DNA of 16,010 nucleotides, from positions 1 to 16,010 of the forward strand of contig JAAMXP010001462.1 of assembly GCA_019693395.1 (NCBI GenBank), read 5' to 3'. This document shows, in pieces, positions 15,786 to 16,010 of the stretch. This DNA is from Ettlia oleoabundans. Its lineage: Eukaryota; Chlorophyta; Chlorophyceae; Chlamydomonadales. Below the pieces are notes generated by a model. That model did not search any database and was not told the origin of the DNA. It saw only the letters and a list, made by a program, of their open reading frames with translations. The position numbers and the translations under genes are program-made. How positions within the stretch are numbered: the stretch's first letter is position 1; every line of letters begins with the position of its first letter.

Positions 15786-16010
15786 CTGCAGGAGCAGCAG
15801 ACAGAACTGATGTGCTATTGTAAGTGAGGTACCACTGTTGTGGGGGGGCGGGGGAGGATCCGACAGGAGGGGGAATTGGTAGAAGGAGAGGGAGGCATGG
15901 GCTGGGCTGGTCTGCCTGGGGATCTTTGAGCACTGCATCAGAGCTTGGCATATAGCAAGCAATGGGGGTTGGGGTTGGTCAGCGGGCATGTGTGTAGCGG
16001 GGTTTTGTGA

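Noticed and set aside
1..16010. CRISPR arrays, insertion sequences, retrotransposon ORFs, rRNA genes
   Set aside because: No spaced direct-repeat array, transposase, integrase or reverse transcriptase motif, or rRNA sequence was seen; the window is split nuclear genes and intergenic DNA.

Overview
The window reads as nuclear DNA of a green alga (Chlorophyta, probably chlorophycean). Six genes are split by GT-AG introns, mostly 110 to 420 nt. The coding exons are GC-rich and full of CAG/CTG triplet runs that give poly-Gln or poly-Ala. The pentamer TGTAA, the usual chlorophyte poly(A) signal, lies shortly downstream of several stops. Nothing points to bacteria, a virus or an organelle. The gene models below were built by hand: conserved motifs were joined across splice sites and checked for reading phase. 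A lineage below Chlorophyta cannot be fixed from this sequence alone.

Layout, left to right. (1) 16-1815, minus strand, running off the left edge: an RluA-type RNA pseudouridine synthase with a probable organelle transit peptide, poly-Gln tracts and a C2HC zinc-finger-like motif. (2) 1816-2111: a divergent promoter interval. (3) 2112-3091, plus strand: the transcription elongation factor SPT4 in five exons (119 aa), complete and near-canonical, with a GC-AG first intron. (4) 3092-4162: a convergent intergenic stretch with 3' ends and a TACGG-type repeat patch. (5) 4163-5426, minus: an unrecognised 282-aa protein in three exons. (6) 5719-6841, minus: a HIT-family protein (169 aa, four exons). 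(7) 7081-10274, minus: a coiled-coil protein of about 589 aa in eight exons. (8) 10275-11754: no gene recognised. (9) 11755-14434, minus: a secreted cystatin-domain protein in seven exons, with a Thr-rich acidic tail and a hydrophobic C-terminus. (10) 14435-15726: no recognised gene, but many small palindromes. (11) 15727-15785, minus: the acidic last exon of a gene that continues past the right edge.

These are independent nuclear genes, not an operon. Five or six lie in tandem on the minus strand; only SPT4 is on the plus strand, diverging from the pseudouridine synthase. The most interesting locus is the cystatin gene. Its inhibitory loop is carried by a frame-preserving 24-nt microexon. 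It also has an intron with an in-frame stop and a TGTAA signal, which could yield a short soluble inhibitor as well as the long tailed protein.
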